Assembly (NCBI RefSeq): GCF_003313395.1
Contig: NZ_QNFZ01000290.1
Span: forward strand, 1 to 50,872
Length of the DNA: 50,872 nucleotides
From: Nonomuraea lactucae
GTDB taxonomy: Bacteria; Actinomycetota; Actinomycetes; Streptosporangiales; Streptosporangiaceae
Direction: 5' to 3'
In this document: one piece after another, positions 35,202-48,325 of the stretch
Layout: each line of letters begins with the position of its first letter
Position numbering within the stretch: the stretch's first letter is position 1
Notes under the pieces: generated by a model
What the model saw: the letters and a program-made list of their open reading frames with translations, nothing else
Databases searched by the model: none
Told to the model about the DNA's origin: nothing
Program-made: the position numbers and the translations under genes

Positions 35202-36434
35202 GTGCATGTCGCCCACCTGTCGCTGACCGACTTCAGGTCCTACGCCTCCGTGGAGCTCGGCCTGGAGCCGGGCGTCACGGCGTTCGTGGGGCCCAACGGC
35301 CAGGGCAAGACCAATCTGGTCGAGGCCCTCGGCTACGTCGCGACGCAGTCCAGCCACCGGGTGGCGACCGACACGCCCCTCGTCCGGCGCGGCGCGAGCC
35401 GGGCGATCGTGCGCTGCGCGGTCCACAGGGACGACCGGCGGGCGCTGATAGAGCTGGAGATCAACCCGGGCCGGGCCAGCCGCGCCCGGCTCAACCGCTC
35501 CCCCGTCTCCAGACCTCGCGACGTCATCGGCCTGCTGCGCACGGTCCTGTTCGCCCCCGAGGATCTCGCGCTGGCCAAGGGCGACCCCTCCGAGCGGCGA
35601 CGCTTCCTCGACGACCTGCTGGTGGCCAGGACACCCCGGTTCGCCGGCGTGCGTGCCGACTACGACCGCGTGCTGAAGCAGCGGAGCGCGCTGCTCCGCA
35701 CCGCCGCGCAGGCCCGCAGAGGCGCCAGGAGCGCCCGGCGGGCCGAGAGCGACTCCGGGTTCGCGGCGGCCGGCGCCGGCGACGTGACGAGCACTCTGGA
35801 GGTCTGGGACGCCCACCTGGCGAGGCACGGGGCGGAGCTCCTCCAGGCCCGGCTCGAACTCGTCGACGCGCTGCGCCCGCTGGCCGCCGCGGCCTACGCC
35901 GGGCTCGCCCCCGCGAGCGAGCCCGCGAGCCTCGCCTATCGCAGCACGTTGTCCACAGGTGTGGACGTGGCGGAGGACGAAATCCCCGGTGAGCGCGGAT
36001 CTTCCGAGACGCAGACGTTATCCACAGACTTGGGGAAAACCCTTGAAGAGCGGCTGCGCGAGCGGCTACTGGAGGTCCGCGCGGCCGAGCTGGAGCGGGG
36101 CGTCACGCTCATCGGCCCGCACCGCGACGACCTGATCCTCGGCATCGGCGACATGCCCGCCCGGGGCTACGCCAGCCATGGCGAGTCGTGGTCGTTCGCG
36201 CTCGCGCTGCGCCTGGCCGCCTACGACCTGCTCCGCGCCGAAGGCGGCGACCCGGTGCTCATCCTCGACGACGTCTTCGCCGAGCTCGACAGCCAGCGCC
36301 GGCGTCGCCTCGCCGAGATCGTCGCGCCCGCCGAGCAGGTGCTCATCACGGCCGCCGTGCCCGACGACGTGCCCGCCGAGCTGGCCGGGGCCAGGTTCGA
36401 CGTCGCAGAGGGGAGAGTGACCCGTGTCCGCTGA
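35202..36434 (+). CDS. recF: DNA replication/repair protein RecF
   Basis: 410-residue ABC-type ATPase that helps load RecA at gaps. Walker [10 protein letters not shown] (about residues 30-38), the signature segment [20 protein letters not shown] and Walker [14 protein letters not shown] are intact. An extra linker around residues 245-282 is encoded by DNA with two perfect DnaA boxes (35949-35957 and 36018-36026). The stop overlaps the dciA start by 11 bp. The GTG start immediately follows a -10-like element. Confidence 0.95.
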   Translation: MHVAHLSLTDFRSYASVELGLEPGVTAFVGPNGQGKTNLVEALGYVATQSSHRVATDTPLVRRGASRAIVRCAVHRDDRRALIELEINPGRASRARLNRSPVSRPRDVIGLLRTVLFAPEDLALAKGDPSERRRFLDDLLVARTPRFAGVRADYDRVLKQRSALLRTAAQARRGARSARRAESDSGFAAAGAGDVTSTLEVWDAHLARHGAELLQARLELVDALRPLAAAAYAGLAPASEPASLAYRSTLSTGVDVAEDEIPGERGSSETQTLSTDLGKTLEERLRERLLEVRAAELERGVTLIGPHRDDLILGIGDMPARGYASHGESWSFALALRLAAYDLLRAEGGDPVLILDDVFAELDSQRRRRLAEIVAPAEQVLITAAVPDDVPAELAGARFDVAEGRVTRVR

Positions 36435-36921
36435 CGACAACCCCACGGCCCGCGGCGCGGCCATGGCGAGGGAGAAGCTCGCCCAGGCCAAGGCCGACGC
36501 CGCCAGACGCGGACAGCTCCCCCGCCGCGAGCCCAGACGCAAGGCGGCCGGGCCACGCAGGGAGAGCGGCGACCCCCAGCTGTTCGGTCGAGCGATCATG
36601 GACCTGCTGGCCGATCGCGGCTGGGAGCAGTCGGCGGCGGTCGGCGGCGTGTTCGGGCGCTGGGCCGACATCGTCGGGTCCGACCTGGCCGCGCACACCA
36701 AGCCGGAGGCGTTCGAGGACGGCGAGGTGATCGTCGCGGCCGACTCGACCGCGTGGGCGACCCAGGTCCGCCTGCTCGCCCGCACGCTCGTACGCCGCCT
36801 CAACGAGGAGCTCGGCGACGGCACGGTGACGAAGGTCAAGGTCAGAGGCCCGCAGCACGCGCCCCGCACGGGCGGGCTCAGGGTGACGGGAAGTAAAGGC
36901 CCAGGAGACACCTACGGCTGA
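36424..36921 (+). CDS. dciA: DciA-family helicase-loading protein (DUF721)
   Basis: 165-residue protein. A basic, Arg/Ala-rich N-terminus (about residues 10-45) is followed by a DUF721/DciA domain (about 55-150) with [20 protein letters not shown] and the [12 protein letters not shown] core. DciA loads or assists the replicative helicase DnaB in bacteria lacking DnaC. It overlaps recF and precedes gyrB, the standard actinobacterial position. Confidence 0.9.
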   Translation: MSADDNPTARGAAMAREKLAQAKADAARRGQLPRREPRRKAAGPRRESGDPQLFGRAIMDLLADRGWEQSAAVGGVFGRWADIVGSDLAAHTKPEAFEDGEVIVAADSTAWATQVRLLARTLVRRLNEELGDGTVTKVKVRGPQHAPRTGGLRVTGSKGPGDTYG

Positions 36922-39471
<2,550 letters not shown>

Positions 39472-39504
39472 CGACAGCCGTACATCAGAAAAGGATCTTC
39501 ACAC

Positions 39505-42012
<2,508 letters not shown>

Positions 42013-42015
42013 GTC

Positions 42016-42924
42016 ATGAGCGCCCAGGGCGGCAGCGCCGGCCCGAGGACCAGGGGGTCCCGGGACAACGGGAAGCAGCAGCCTAAGAAACCCAGCGAAG
42101 CCGAGGGCTTCGACCAGCCCGACGAGCAGAACGCCACGGCCGTGCACCCGATGCCCGGCCCCACCGGCGCGGCGCCCAACGGGCCCGCCCCCGGTTCCGG
42201 AGGCCCAGGCGGAGCGGCTCCCACCGGAGCGCCTCAGCCCGGGGCCTCTCCCGCCGGGCCGGCCCCGGGCGGGCCGTCTTCAGGGGGCCCGCCCCCCGGG
42301 AGGTCGGCACCCGCAGGGTCCTCATCCGCGGGTTCCTCACCCGCGGGTCCTGCTTCCGCCGGTCCTGCTTCCGCCGGGCCGGTTTCCGCGGGGGCGGGGG
42401 CTCCCGCGCGAGGCAGGTCCAAGGAGAGGCAGGCACCGTCGGACGGCAATGAGATGGTCGGCCTCCGCCCGTCCCTGACCTCCGAGGCTCCACCACGGGT
42501 GGAACTCCCGAAGAAGAAGTCCGGAAACTCGTCTGGATCCCGACTTCCCCGCAAGGCCCACCTGGTCCTGCGCCGCATCGAGCCGTGGTCCGCCATGAAG
42601 TTCAGCTTCGTGGTGTCGCTGGTCTGCTTCGTGGTGCTCTTCGTGGCGGTGGCCGTCCTGTACGGCGTGCTGTCCGCACTGGGCGTGTTCGACTCGCTCG
42701 TGGACCTGGTCAACCAGCTCGGCAAGGGCGAGCAGGGCCAGCAGTCCCTCCCGATCGACATCGCCTCCTGGTTCGAGCCGGTCCGCATCCTGGGCTACAC
42801 GGCGCTCATCGGCGCGGTCAACGTGGTCCTCATCACGGCCCTGGCCACCCTGGGAGCGGTCATCTACAACGTCGCCGCCGACCTGGTGGGCGGCGTCGAA
42901 GTCACCTTCAGCGAGGCCGAGTAG
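42016..42924 (+). CDS. DUF3566 membrane protein
   Basis: 302-residue protein. Residues 1-180 are Pro/Gly/Ala/Ser-rich with PAGSSSAGSSPAGPASAGP-type repeats; the C-terminal DUF3566 domain (about 185-300) has two transmembrane segments (about 196-222 and 255-285) with the conserved VLRRIEPWSAMKFSF entry. A gene of this family follows gyrA in most actinobacteria (its mycobacterial counterpart is Rv0007). Function is unknown; the position suggests a division or envelope role. It starts 3 bp after the gyrA stop behind GGAGGAG, so it is cotranscribed with gyrA. Confidence 0.88.
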   Translation: MSAQGGSAGPRTRGSRDNGKQQPKKPSEAEGFDQPDEQNATAVHPMPGPTGAAPNGPAPGSGGPGGAAPTGAPQPGASPAGPAPGGPSSGGPPPGRSAPAGSSSAGSSPAGPASAGPASAGPVSAGAGAPARGRSKERQAPSDGNEMVGLRPSLTSEAPPRVELPKKKSGNSSGSRLPRKAHLVLRRIEPWSAMKFSFVVSLVCFVVLFVAVAVLYGVLSALGVFDSLVDLVNQLGKGEQGQQSLPIDIASWFEPVRILGYTALIGAVNVVLITALATLGAVIYNVAADLVGGVEVTFSEAE

Positions 42925-42941
42925 CCGTCCCGGGCCGCTTC

Positions 42942-42978
42942 GCTTGCGCCGCACTCCTGCGATGAGTGCGGCGCAAGC
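42942..42978 (+). terminator. Terminator after the gyrase operon
   Basis: GCTTGCGCCGCACTC / GAGTGCGGCGCAAGC, a perfect 15-bp stem with a 7-nt loop. No U-run. Confidence 0.8.
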
Positions 42979-43061
42979 AGCATCCGGAAGGCTGTAAGCT
43001 TTTCTCGTCCGAACAACCGGTTCGCGTTCCCTGATGGGCATGCGATACGGTCTGTGCTCGC

Positions 43062-43135
43062 GGGGCTATAGCTCAGTCGGTTAGAGCGCTTCCCTGATAA
43101 GGAAGAGGTCCCAGGTTCAAGTCCTGGTAGCCCCA
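43062..43135 (+). tRNA. tRNA-Ile (GAT anticodon)
   Basis: 74-nt cloverleaf: acceptor GGGGCTA / TAGCCCC, D-arm AGCTCAGTCGGTTAGAGC, anticodon stem CTTCC / GGAAG with GAT at 43096-43098, T-arm CAGGTTCAAGTCCTG, discriminator A. CCA is not encoded. It is the expected tRNA after gyrA in actinobacteria and the likely attachment site of the element to its right. Confidence 0.97.
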
Positions 43136-43153
43136 CCCAGTTGACCAGCATCT

Positions 43154-43189
43154 AAGAGTCGCTTTCGAACTAGGAAGCGGCTCTTTTTC
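43154..43189 (+). terminator. Terminator after tRNA-Ile
   Basis: An 11-nt stem (AAGAGTCGCTT against AAGCGGCTCTT, one G-U pair) with a 10-nt loop, followed by TTTTT. It overlaps the end of the integrase remnant. Confidence 0.8.
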
Positions 43190-43740
43190 GCATTGTGGGA
43201 GAAATCTGGGAGACGACCTTGGCCGCCCTCCCCTCCCGCCACTTCGCCAGCTCGGCGTCCAGGAGCGGGATCGCCGAGTCCGGGTAGATCTTGAACCGCT
43301 CGGCCACCGCGTGCTCCCACAGCCGCTGCAGCAACTCCACCAGCTCGACGCGCATGCCCTCGGTCGGGTGGCCGTAGCGCCCTTGCATGCTGGCGTCTTC
43401 GTGGCCCATGCGCTCGACCTTAAGCGCCTTCTTGATCCCGCCGTCGTCCATCCATGTCTGGTGCCCGTGCCGCAGCCCATGCGGCGTGAGCCCGGGCAGC
43501 AGCGGCAGCCACGTCACCAGGTGCGGCCGCACCTCCAACGGCCAGCTCCCCCAGTCCGGGATCCCCCGCCCCACCGGCGGGACGAACACCTCGCCGGCCA
43601 ACGCGCGCGGCCACTTCCACAGCGTCGGCCGCCCGGGCCAGTGCTGTTCGCCGGCGAGGACCTGGCGGCGGCCGCGCTCCGGTGGCGGCCCGTACACCGC
43701 GGCGTCGGCCAGCACCGGCAGCGCTGGCCTGGCTCGCGCG
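43170..43740 (-). pseudogene. Tyrosine recombinase (phage integrase), C-terminal remnant
   Basis: Only the C-terminal catalytic part is recognisable: the H-x-x-R box in LTPHGLRHGHQTWMDDGG and the final H...Y of MGHEDASMQGRYGH. The arm-binding and core-binding domains and the first catalytic arginine are missing. The open frame continues to 43910, but that part is antisense to the methyltransferase gene and looks like a shadow. Transcription runs toward tRNA-Ile, 34 bp from the tRNA end, the usual layout for an integrase using a tRNA 3' end as attachment site. It is probably non-functional. Confidence 0.75.
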
Positions 43741-43780
43741 CCGCTCCTAAGGGTGTACGCGACCCACCAAGGGAGAATCG

Positions 43781-44512
43781 GTGTCCTGGACCCTCCACCA
43801 GGGCGACGCGCTCGCCATCCTGCCCACCTTCCCCGACCAATCCATCGACCTCGTACTCGCCGACCCGCCCTACAACTCCGGCGGCCGAACCAGCAGCGAA
43901 CGCGCCACACAGACCGCCCGTAACAAATACGTTTCCGGGGACGCCAATCACGACCTGGCCAACTTCGCTGGCGACAACCGAGACCAACGATCGTTCGGCT
44001 ACTGGCTCACCCTCGTGCTCAGCGAATGCCTGCGAACCGCCCAGATCGGCGCTTCCTGCCTAGTGTTCTGCGACTGGAGGCAGACCGCCGCCACCAGCGA
44101 CGCGCTGCAGGCCGCGGGCTGGACTTGGCGCGGCATCATCCCCTGGCGCAAGACGATCAGTAGACCCCAGCGTGATGGATTCCGCCGTGAATGCGAGTAC
44201 ATCCTGTGGGGCAGCCACGGCGCTCCCATACGGCACGACACTCCGATCTATCTGCCCGGTCTTGTCGAGGGCTCTCAGCCGCGCGGTCAGCAGCGGCGGC
44301 ACATCACGCAGAAGCCCGTCGAGGTCCTGCGCCAGCTCGTCCGCATCTGCCGGCCGGGCGGGACCGTGCTCGACCCGTTCGCCGGATCCGGATCAACCGG
44401 CGTCGCGGCGCTCGCCGAGGGCCGCGACTTCGTCGGCATCGAGATCACCGACCACTACGCCGCCATCGCCCGCCAACGGCTCGCGGACACCGAGATCGGG
44501 AGGACACCGTGA
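43781..44512 (+). CDS. Site-specific DNA methyltransferase, beta-type motif order
   Basis: 243-residue amino-methyltransferase. The catalytic DPPY (residues 28-31) comes first and the SAM-binding DPFAGSGSTGVAAL follows late (about 197-210), which is the beta-class order; DPPY favours N6-adenine, though N4-cytosine cannot be excluded. No restriction endonuclease gene is adjacent, so it is an orphan as in many actinophages. GTG 43781 has AAGGGAG upstream. The next short frame overlaps its stop. Confidence 0.85.
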   Translation: MSWTLHQGDALAILPTFPDQSIDLVLADPPYNSGGRTSSERATQTARNKYVSGDANHDLANFAGDNRDQRSFGYWLTLVLSECLRTAQIGASCLVFCDWRQTAATSDALQAAGWTWRGIIPWRKTISRPQRDGFRRECEYILWGSHGAPIRHDTPIYLPGLVEGSQPRGQQRRHITQKPVEVLRQLVRICRPGGTVLDPFAGSGSTGVAALAEGRDFVGIEITDHYAAIARQRLADTEIGRTP

Positions 44513-44610
44513 AACTGATTCAGGCCCGCCACTACCACAAGGGCCGTATCGCGCCGATCCGGCTCGTCGTGCTGCAAACGCACTGCCAAGCCGATCTCAA
44601 GCTGCGATAA
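44509..44610 (+). pseudogene. Truncated endolysin start (33 codons)
   Basis: GTG 44509 opens a 33-residue frame beginning MKLIQARHYHKGRIAPIRLVV. This parallels the start of the endolysin at 46009 (MKQIRARHFHVGRISPIRLVV), with 17 of 21 residues identical or similar. The similarity stops just before the first catalytic His region and the frame ends at TAA 44610. It is therefore the beginning of an amidase gene whose body is gone. DNA identity is only moderate, so it is an old or independently acquired copy. Confidence 0.7.
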
Positions 44611-44687
44611 TGAACTGATATTCGAAACCCCGGCGAGTGCTCCAACACTCCCGGGGCCAGGCGACCACCTATGCAGGAGGTGCTCGC

Positions 44688-45200
44688 ATGAGCGAGCGTA
44701 CCCAAGACGTGTCCGGCCAGGAAGCCGAGACGGCCAAGCTTTGCCCTGGATGCGAGCAAGTCAAGCCCCTCACGGCATTCGGGATCCGAAGAGGGCGCGG
44801 GGGCCAGAGGATTCCTCGCTGCCGGGACTGCATGAACGCGGCCAAGCGCGCTTGGTATCAGCGGAACCGTGAAGTTGTGGCCGACTACCAACGCAAATAC
44901 GAGAAACGCACTGGTCGACGTGCCAGCCTCAAGAAGTACGGCCTGAGGCCTCAGGACTTCGATGCTCTCGTGGAGGCACAGAACGGCGTTTGCGCCGCAT
45001 GCAACGAGCCCCAGGCGCAGCACGCAAGCTATCTCGACGTTGACCACTGCCATAAGACCGGCCGTGTTCGCGGCCTGCTGTGTCGTCGGTGCAACAAGAC
45101 GATCGGCCTGGCGAAGGAAGACCCCCTGCTCCTGCTCGGCCTGGCAGCTTACCTCCGAAGGTCCTCTGCGGTCGGCCTGCCCACTGGGAGTGTCCAGTGA
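44688..45200 (+). CDS. Endonuclease VII-like HNH nuclease, one zinc module
   Basis: 170-residue protein. One N-terminal CxxC...CxxC module (Cys19, Cys22, Cys45, Cys48) precedes a recombination endonuclease VII-type domain with AQNGVCAAC, the DVDHCHKTG catalytic block and VRGLLCRRCN. Such enzymes resolve branched DNA in phages. ATG 44688 has AGGAGG 7 nt upstream. It overlaps the following paralogue by 4 bp (GTGA), so translation is coupled. Confidence 0.87.
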   Translation: MSERTQDVSGQEAETAKLCPGCEQVKPLTAFGIRRGRGGQRIPRCRDCMNAAKRAWYQRNREVVADYQRKYEKRTGRRASLKKYGLRPQDFDALVEAQNGVCAACNEPQAQHASYLDVDHCHKTGRVRGLLCRRCNKTIGLAKEDPLLLLGLAAYLRRSSAVGLPTGSVQ

Positions 45201-45964
45201 AGGAGAGCGCCGCCAAGGGAGAGGTCTCCACCCGGACCTGCAAGAGGTGCAAACGGATCCAGCCGCTCGTTGCGTTTGCACGGAATGGCAAGTGGTACCT
45301 CGGCGTATGTAGGTCCTGCGTCAATGCCAGTAGGCGCGCTGCTCGCCCACGCAATCGTCGTCCGGCGCCTCCGGTTGACGCTGTCGAATGGACATGCTGG
45401 AAGTGCGAGACAACGCGCCCCATCGATGCTTTTGCTCGCAAAGGCAGTGGCCGACGCCTCGTGTGCAAGCCCTGCCAGAATCAGCGAGTTCGAGAGCTAA
45501 AGGCGGCGAGCCGTCCTCCGCAGGAACCGAAGGTGAAGGTCTGCATCGGGTGCGACCGGTCCGAGTCGGAGGTGGAATTCCCGCGCCACTCGTCTCTCTG
45601 CCGCTCTTGCAGGAACGCCAAGCGGAGAGTTGAGTATGCCGCCGCGCGAGGTGGTGTGGTCAGATTCCGCTCGGAATCTAACGGGAAGGACCCCGAGCGC
45701 CGGTATCGACTCAAGCAGTATGGGTTGACCCTCGCCGACTACGACCGCATGTTCCAGGCGCAGAACGGCGTCTGCGCAGTGTGCCGGGGTCCGCAGGTCG
45801 AGTTTCGGCGCTTCCTGGATGTGGACCACTGCCACGCAACTGGGAGGGTTCGCGGCCTTCTGTGCGGCACTTGTAATGCGGCCCTAGGGGCCGTAAACGA
45901 CGACCCGGAACTGCTGGAAGCGCTAGCCGCCTACATCCAGCAAGGAGCGCCTGCGAGGCGTTAA
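45197..45964 (+). CDS. Endonuclease VII-like nuclease with three zinc modules
   Basis: 255-residue paralogue of the preceding gene. Three CxxC...CxxC modules precede the nuclease domain: Cys15/18/38/41, Cys67/70/90/93 and Cys116/119/135/138. The nuclease domain (about 168-245) has YGLTLADYDRMFQAQNGVC and DVDHCHATGRVRGLLC. The GTG start overlaps the previous stop; frames further upstream are shadows of gene one. The modules are separated by Arg/Pro-rich linkers, suggesting an extended DNA-contacting arm. Confidence 0.86.
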   Translation: MKESAAKGEVSTRTCKRCKRIQPLVAFARNGKWYLGVCRSCVNASRRAARPRNRRPAPPVDAVEWTCWKCETTRPIDAFARKGSGRRLVCKPCQNQRVRELKAASRPPQEPKVKVCIGCDRSESEVEFPRHSSLCRSCRNAKRRVEYAAARGGVVRFRSESNGKDPERRYRLKQYGLTLADYDRMFQAQNGVCAVCRGPQVEFRRFLDVDHCHATGRVRGLLCGTCNAALGAVNDDPELLEALAAYIQQGAPARR

Positions 45965-46008
45965 CGAGGGGCTTGGCTCCTTCCGGGCTATCTCTGGGAG
46001 GAACCAGG

Positions 46009-46789
46009 ATGAAGCAGATTCGTGCGAGGCATTTCCACGTTGGGAGGATCTCGCCGATAAGGCTGGTCGTGATCCACAGCATGGAGTTCCCGGAGAAGGG
46101 CAGCACCGCGGAGGACTGCGCCCGCATGTTCGCCACCATGACCCGGCAGGCGTCCGCCCATGTGACGGTGGACAGCAACAAGCGTGGTGCGGTGCGTGGC
46201 CGACAAGGACACTGCGTGGGCGGCGCCGGGGGCGAACGCTGACGGCCTCCAAATGGAGCTTGCGGGTTTCGCCAGGCAGAAGCGCGACGACTGGCTGGAC
46301 GCTTACGGCAAGTCCATGTTGAAGCAGGCCGCGGCTGTGGCGGCAGGCTGGTGCAAGCTGTACAAGATCCCCGTCCGGAAGCTGACCAGGGCAGAGCTGA
46401 AGGCTGGCAAGAAGGGGTTCACTACCCACGCTGACGTGTCCGTCGTCTACAAGCGGACCGACCACACCGACCCGGGGACCGGTTTCCCGTGGGATGTGTT
46501 CCTCGGTCTGGTCCGGGACGCCATGGCGGGCGACGACGACGGGGACGACGAGATCGAGATCCCGAAGTGGACGCGCCGCCTCACCTGGCCGCCGGCGACC
46601 AAGGGCGACGAGGTGAAGGTGTGGCAGCGGCAGATGCGCAAGCGCGGCTGGCATATTGACGTGGACGGCTGGTACAGCGAAGCGGACGAGCGGGTGTGCC
46701 AGGCGTTCCAGCAGGAGAAGGGCATCCCTGTCACCGGCAAGGTCGACAAGCGGACGTGGGATGCGGCGTGGACCGCGAAGGTCACCTGA
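46009..46789 (+). pseudogene. Endolysin: N-acetylmuramoyl-L-alanine amidase plus peptidoglycan-binding domain, frameshifted
   Basis: ATG 46009 (GGGAGG upstream) starts MKQIRARHFHVGRISPIRLVVIHSM, the amidase-2 zinc-site strand. The frame breaks at 46177-46184: reading ACAGC instead of ACAAGC restores DSNSVVRCV and an unbroken protein of 259 residues ending at TGA 46789. Downstream are the amidase core (ADKDTAWAAPGAN, ELAGFARQ, FTTHADVSVVYKRTDHTDPG) and a C-terminal peptidoglycan-binding domain (about residues 195-259, with GWYSEADERVCQAFQQEKG). One extra A explains it. It is either a dead lysin or a sequencing error. Confidence 0.8.
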
Positions 46790-46911
46790 TGTGCGATGGC
46801 CTGTGGCTGCGCAACTTCCCGTGGCAGGACCTGCCGCGGTACTCCGAGCCCGTAGACGAGCCTGATGAGACCTCCGGCCGGGTCACCGGCTGGGTGGATG
46901 AGACGAACTGA
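46789..46911 (+). CDS. Small hypothetical protein (40 residues)
   Basis: The ATG overlaps the endolysin stop (TGATG). The peptide is acidic and Trp-rich (begins MCDGLWLRNFPWQDL, ends GWVDETN) with no recognised family. Its place suggests a phage accessory peptide. A 6-bp GC stem (46932-46953) followed by TTTCG may terminate after it. Confidence 0.45.
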   Translation: MCDGLWLRNFPWQDLPRYSEPVDEPDETSGRVTGWVDETN

Positions 46912-46931
46912 CGAGCCCTTTGCGGCTCCCT

Positions 46932-46957
46932 GGGCGGTCCCGAGTGGCCGCCCTTTC
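46932..46957 (+). terminator. Possible terminator
   Basis: GGGCGG / CCGCCC with a 10-nt loop, followed by TTTCGCATTC. Confidence 0.45.
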
Positions 46958-46988
46958 GCATTCCCAATCCCGAGGAGACACCTCAATC

Positions 46989-47525
46989 ATGCGCATCCTC
47001 AAGAGCGCTGCTGCTCTGTTCGCCGTCGTCTTGGCCATCGGCCTGGCCGGTGTCGCGTCGGCCACCTCGACTGCGGACGTGCCCGGTCTGGCGATCACGC
47101 AGGTCGGTTACAACGCCTACGGCGCCGACACCCGCTGGAACCGTAACCAGGAGTTCGTCGACGTCAAGAACACCAGCGCCGCACCGGTCAATGTGAAGGG
47201 GTTGCTGGTGGAGGACCAGTGGGCCAAGAGCCACCGCGACGACAACGACCGCAAGTGCAACACCTTCACCGTGAGCAGCCTGCCCGGCGTCGAGACGGGC
47301 GCGGACGGGTCGGTCATGCTGCCGGCCGGGGCCACGGTGCGTGCCTACAGCGGGTGGGGTCGTCCCGCCGCCTCCGGTTCGGTGCACGCGGTCTACATGA
47401 ACTCCCGGTGCGGCTACAACGGCCACATCTGGGGCAACGGCGGCGACACCGCCTGGATCACGCTCGGCTCCGTGTCGGAGTCGTTCGCGTACGACTTCGA
47501 CAACGGGTACACGGTCAAGCCGTAA
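46989..47525 (+). CDS. Secreted protein, possible lamin-tail-like domain
   Basis: 178 residues with a clear signal peptide (MRILKSAAALFAVVLAIGLA, cleavage after ASA about 25). The mature part resembles a lamin-tail-like beta-sandwich in spacing (LAITQVGYN ... NRNQEFVDVKNTSAAPVNVKGLLVED), a weak match. Two Cys remain in the mature region. It lies between endolysin and holin-like genes with GAGGAG upstream, so it may belong to the lysis cassette or be secreted cargo. Function unknown. Confidence 0.65.
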   Translation: MRILKSAAALFAVVLAIGLAGVASATSTADVPGLAITQVGYNAYGADTRWNRNQEFVDVKNTSAAPVNVKGLLVEDQWAKSHRDDNDRKCNTFTVSSLPGVETGADGSVMLPAGATVRAYSGWGRPAASGSVHAVYMNSRCGYNGHIWGNGGDTAWITLGSVSESFAYDFDNGYTVKP

Positions 47526-47534
47526 GGAGACCTC

Positions 47535-47897
47535 ATGTCCAACAACGAGCTGACGGGCGAGCCCGCCCTGTACGCGACTCTGGTGGCCACAGCGGTGCAG
47601 TTCGCTGCCGCGTTCTGGCTGCCGTGGTCGGATGCGATGGTGGCGGGCGTGAACGCGGCTGTGATCGCCGCGGCGGGCATGTGGGTGGCGTTGTCCACCA
47701 AGAGCGCCGACAACGGCGGCAGCATCAAGGCGGCCATCCTAGGCTTCGTGCAGGCGGCCATCTCGGCGGCCGTGACATTCGGGTGGGACGCTACCCCCGA
47801 GCAGACTGCGGTCATCATGTCGCTGGTCGGCTCGCTGGTGGCGGTGTTCATCCGACAGACCAGCAAGCCGAAGGGTGCCTACAACCTGGCGGCCTGA
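47535..47897 (+). CDS. Holin-like membrane protein
   Basis: 120 residues with three or four hydrophobic segments (about 12-30, 35-53, 65-82, 88-107) and a basic C-terminal tail (RQTSKPKG). Size, topology and position just after the endolysin region suggest a phage holin. ATG 47535 has AAGGAG upstream. Holins have little sequence conservation, so this is inference from features and context. Confidence 0.6.
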   Translation: MSNNELTGEPALYATLVATAVQFAAAFWLPWSDAMVAGVNAAVIAAAGMWVALSTKSADNGGSIKAAILGFVQAAISAAVTFGWDATPEQTAVIMSLVGSLVAVFIRQTSKPKGAYNLAA

Positions 47898-48325
47898 CCG
47901 CTAGCCTGATCTCGTGGTCTGGCCCCGGTGTGGCCGGGTGTCGGGACTGCCCTGCCGTCCTTGTTGGCGGTAGGAGCCGGTGAGAGGTCCAGGGGACCTC
48001 AACACCCGGCCAGTGCCTGCCTCTGCGGGCTGGATCCCCTCGCCCGTGGGCGAGTGCCACCCCTCCCCGGGTGTGCGAAAGCCCTCCGCTTCTGGTCGTC
48101 GAGCCAGAGGCGGAGGGCTGCTTCGCGTTGTGCGGCCTGGCGTCGGCGCCGAGCTATGGGCCGTTCGGCTCGTGGCTGGGATGCCGCCCGGTGAGCGGAA
48201 AGTGAGCGGTTGCCGGGGAATGAGCGGAAAGCGAGCGGTTACTGCCGTGTCGTCTGAGGACATCGCGACCCTACCGTGACGAATTCCAGTCAACAGCTGT
48301 CACCTCCACAGAAGAGGGGTATCCC
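47898..48325. other. Intergenic region with structured element copy 1
   Basis: 428 bp. Holds the three-stem element at 48033-48127. A TGAGCGGAAA-type short repeat recurs at 48192-48233 (AGTGAGCGGTT, AATGAGCGGAAA, GCGAGCGGTT). Confidence 0.55.
48033..48127 (+). ncRNA. Structured element copy 1 (ends in a terminator)
   Basis: From GATC: stem 1 CTCGCCC / GGGCGAG (48039-48054, 2-nt loop as drawn), a conserved segment with a small CACCC / GGGTG stem, then GTGCGAA leading to terminator stem 3 (48080-48119, 16-nt arms with one G-U) and TTCGCG. Related copies lie at 48753 and 50181. Confidence 0.55.

Noticed and set aside
43741-43910. Upstream half of the integrase open frame
   Set aside because: It is antisense to the start of the methyltransferase gene and its Arg/Trp/Gly-rich product has no recombinase features.
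47901-48293. Minus-strand open frame opposite structured element copy 1
   Set aside because: It reads through the terminator stem and hairpins, has biased composition and no recognisable protein or Shine-Dalgarno.
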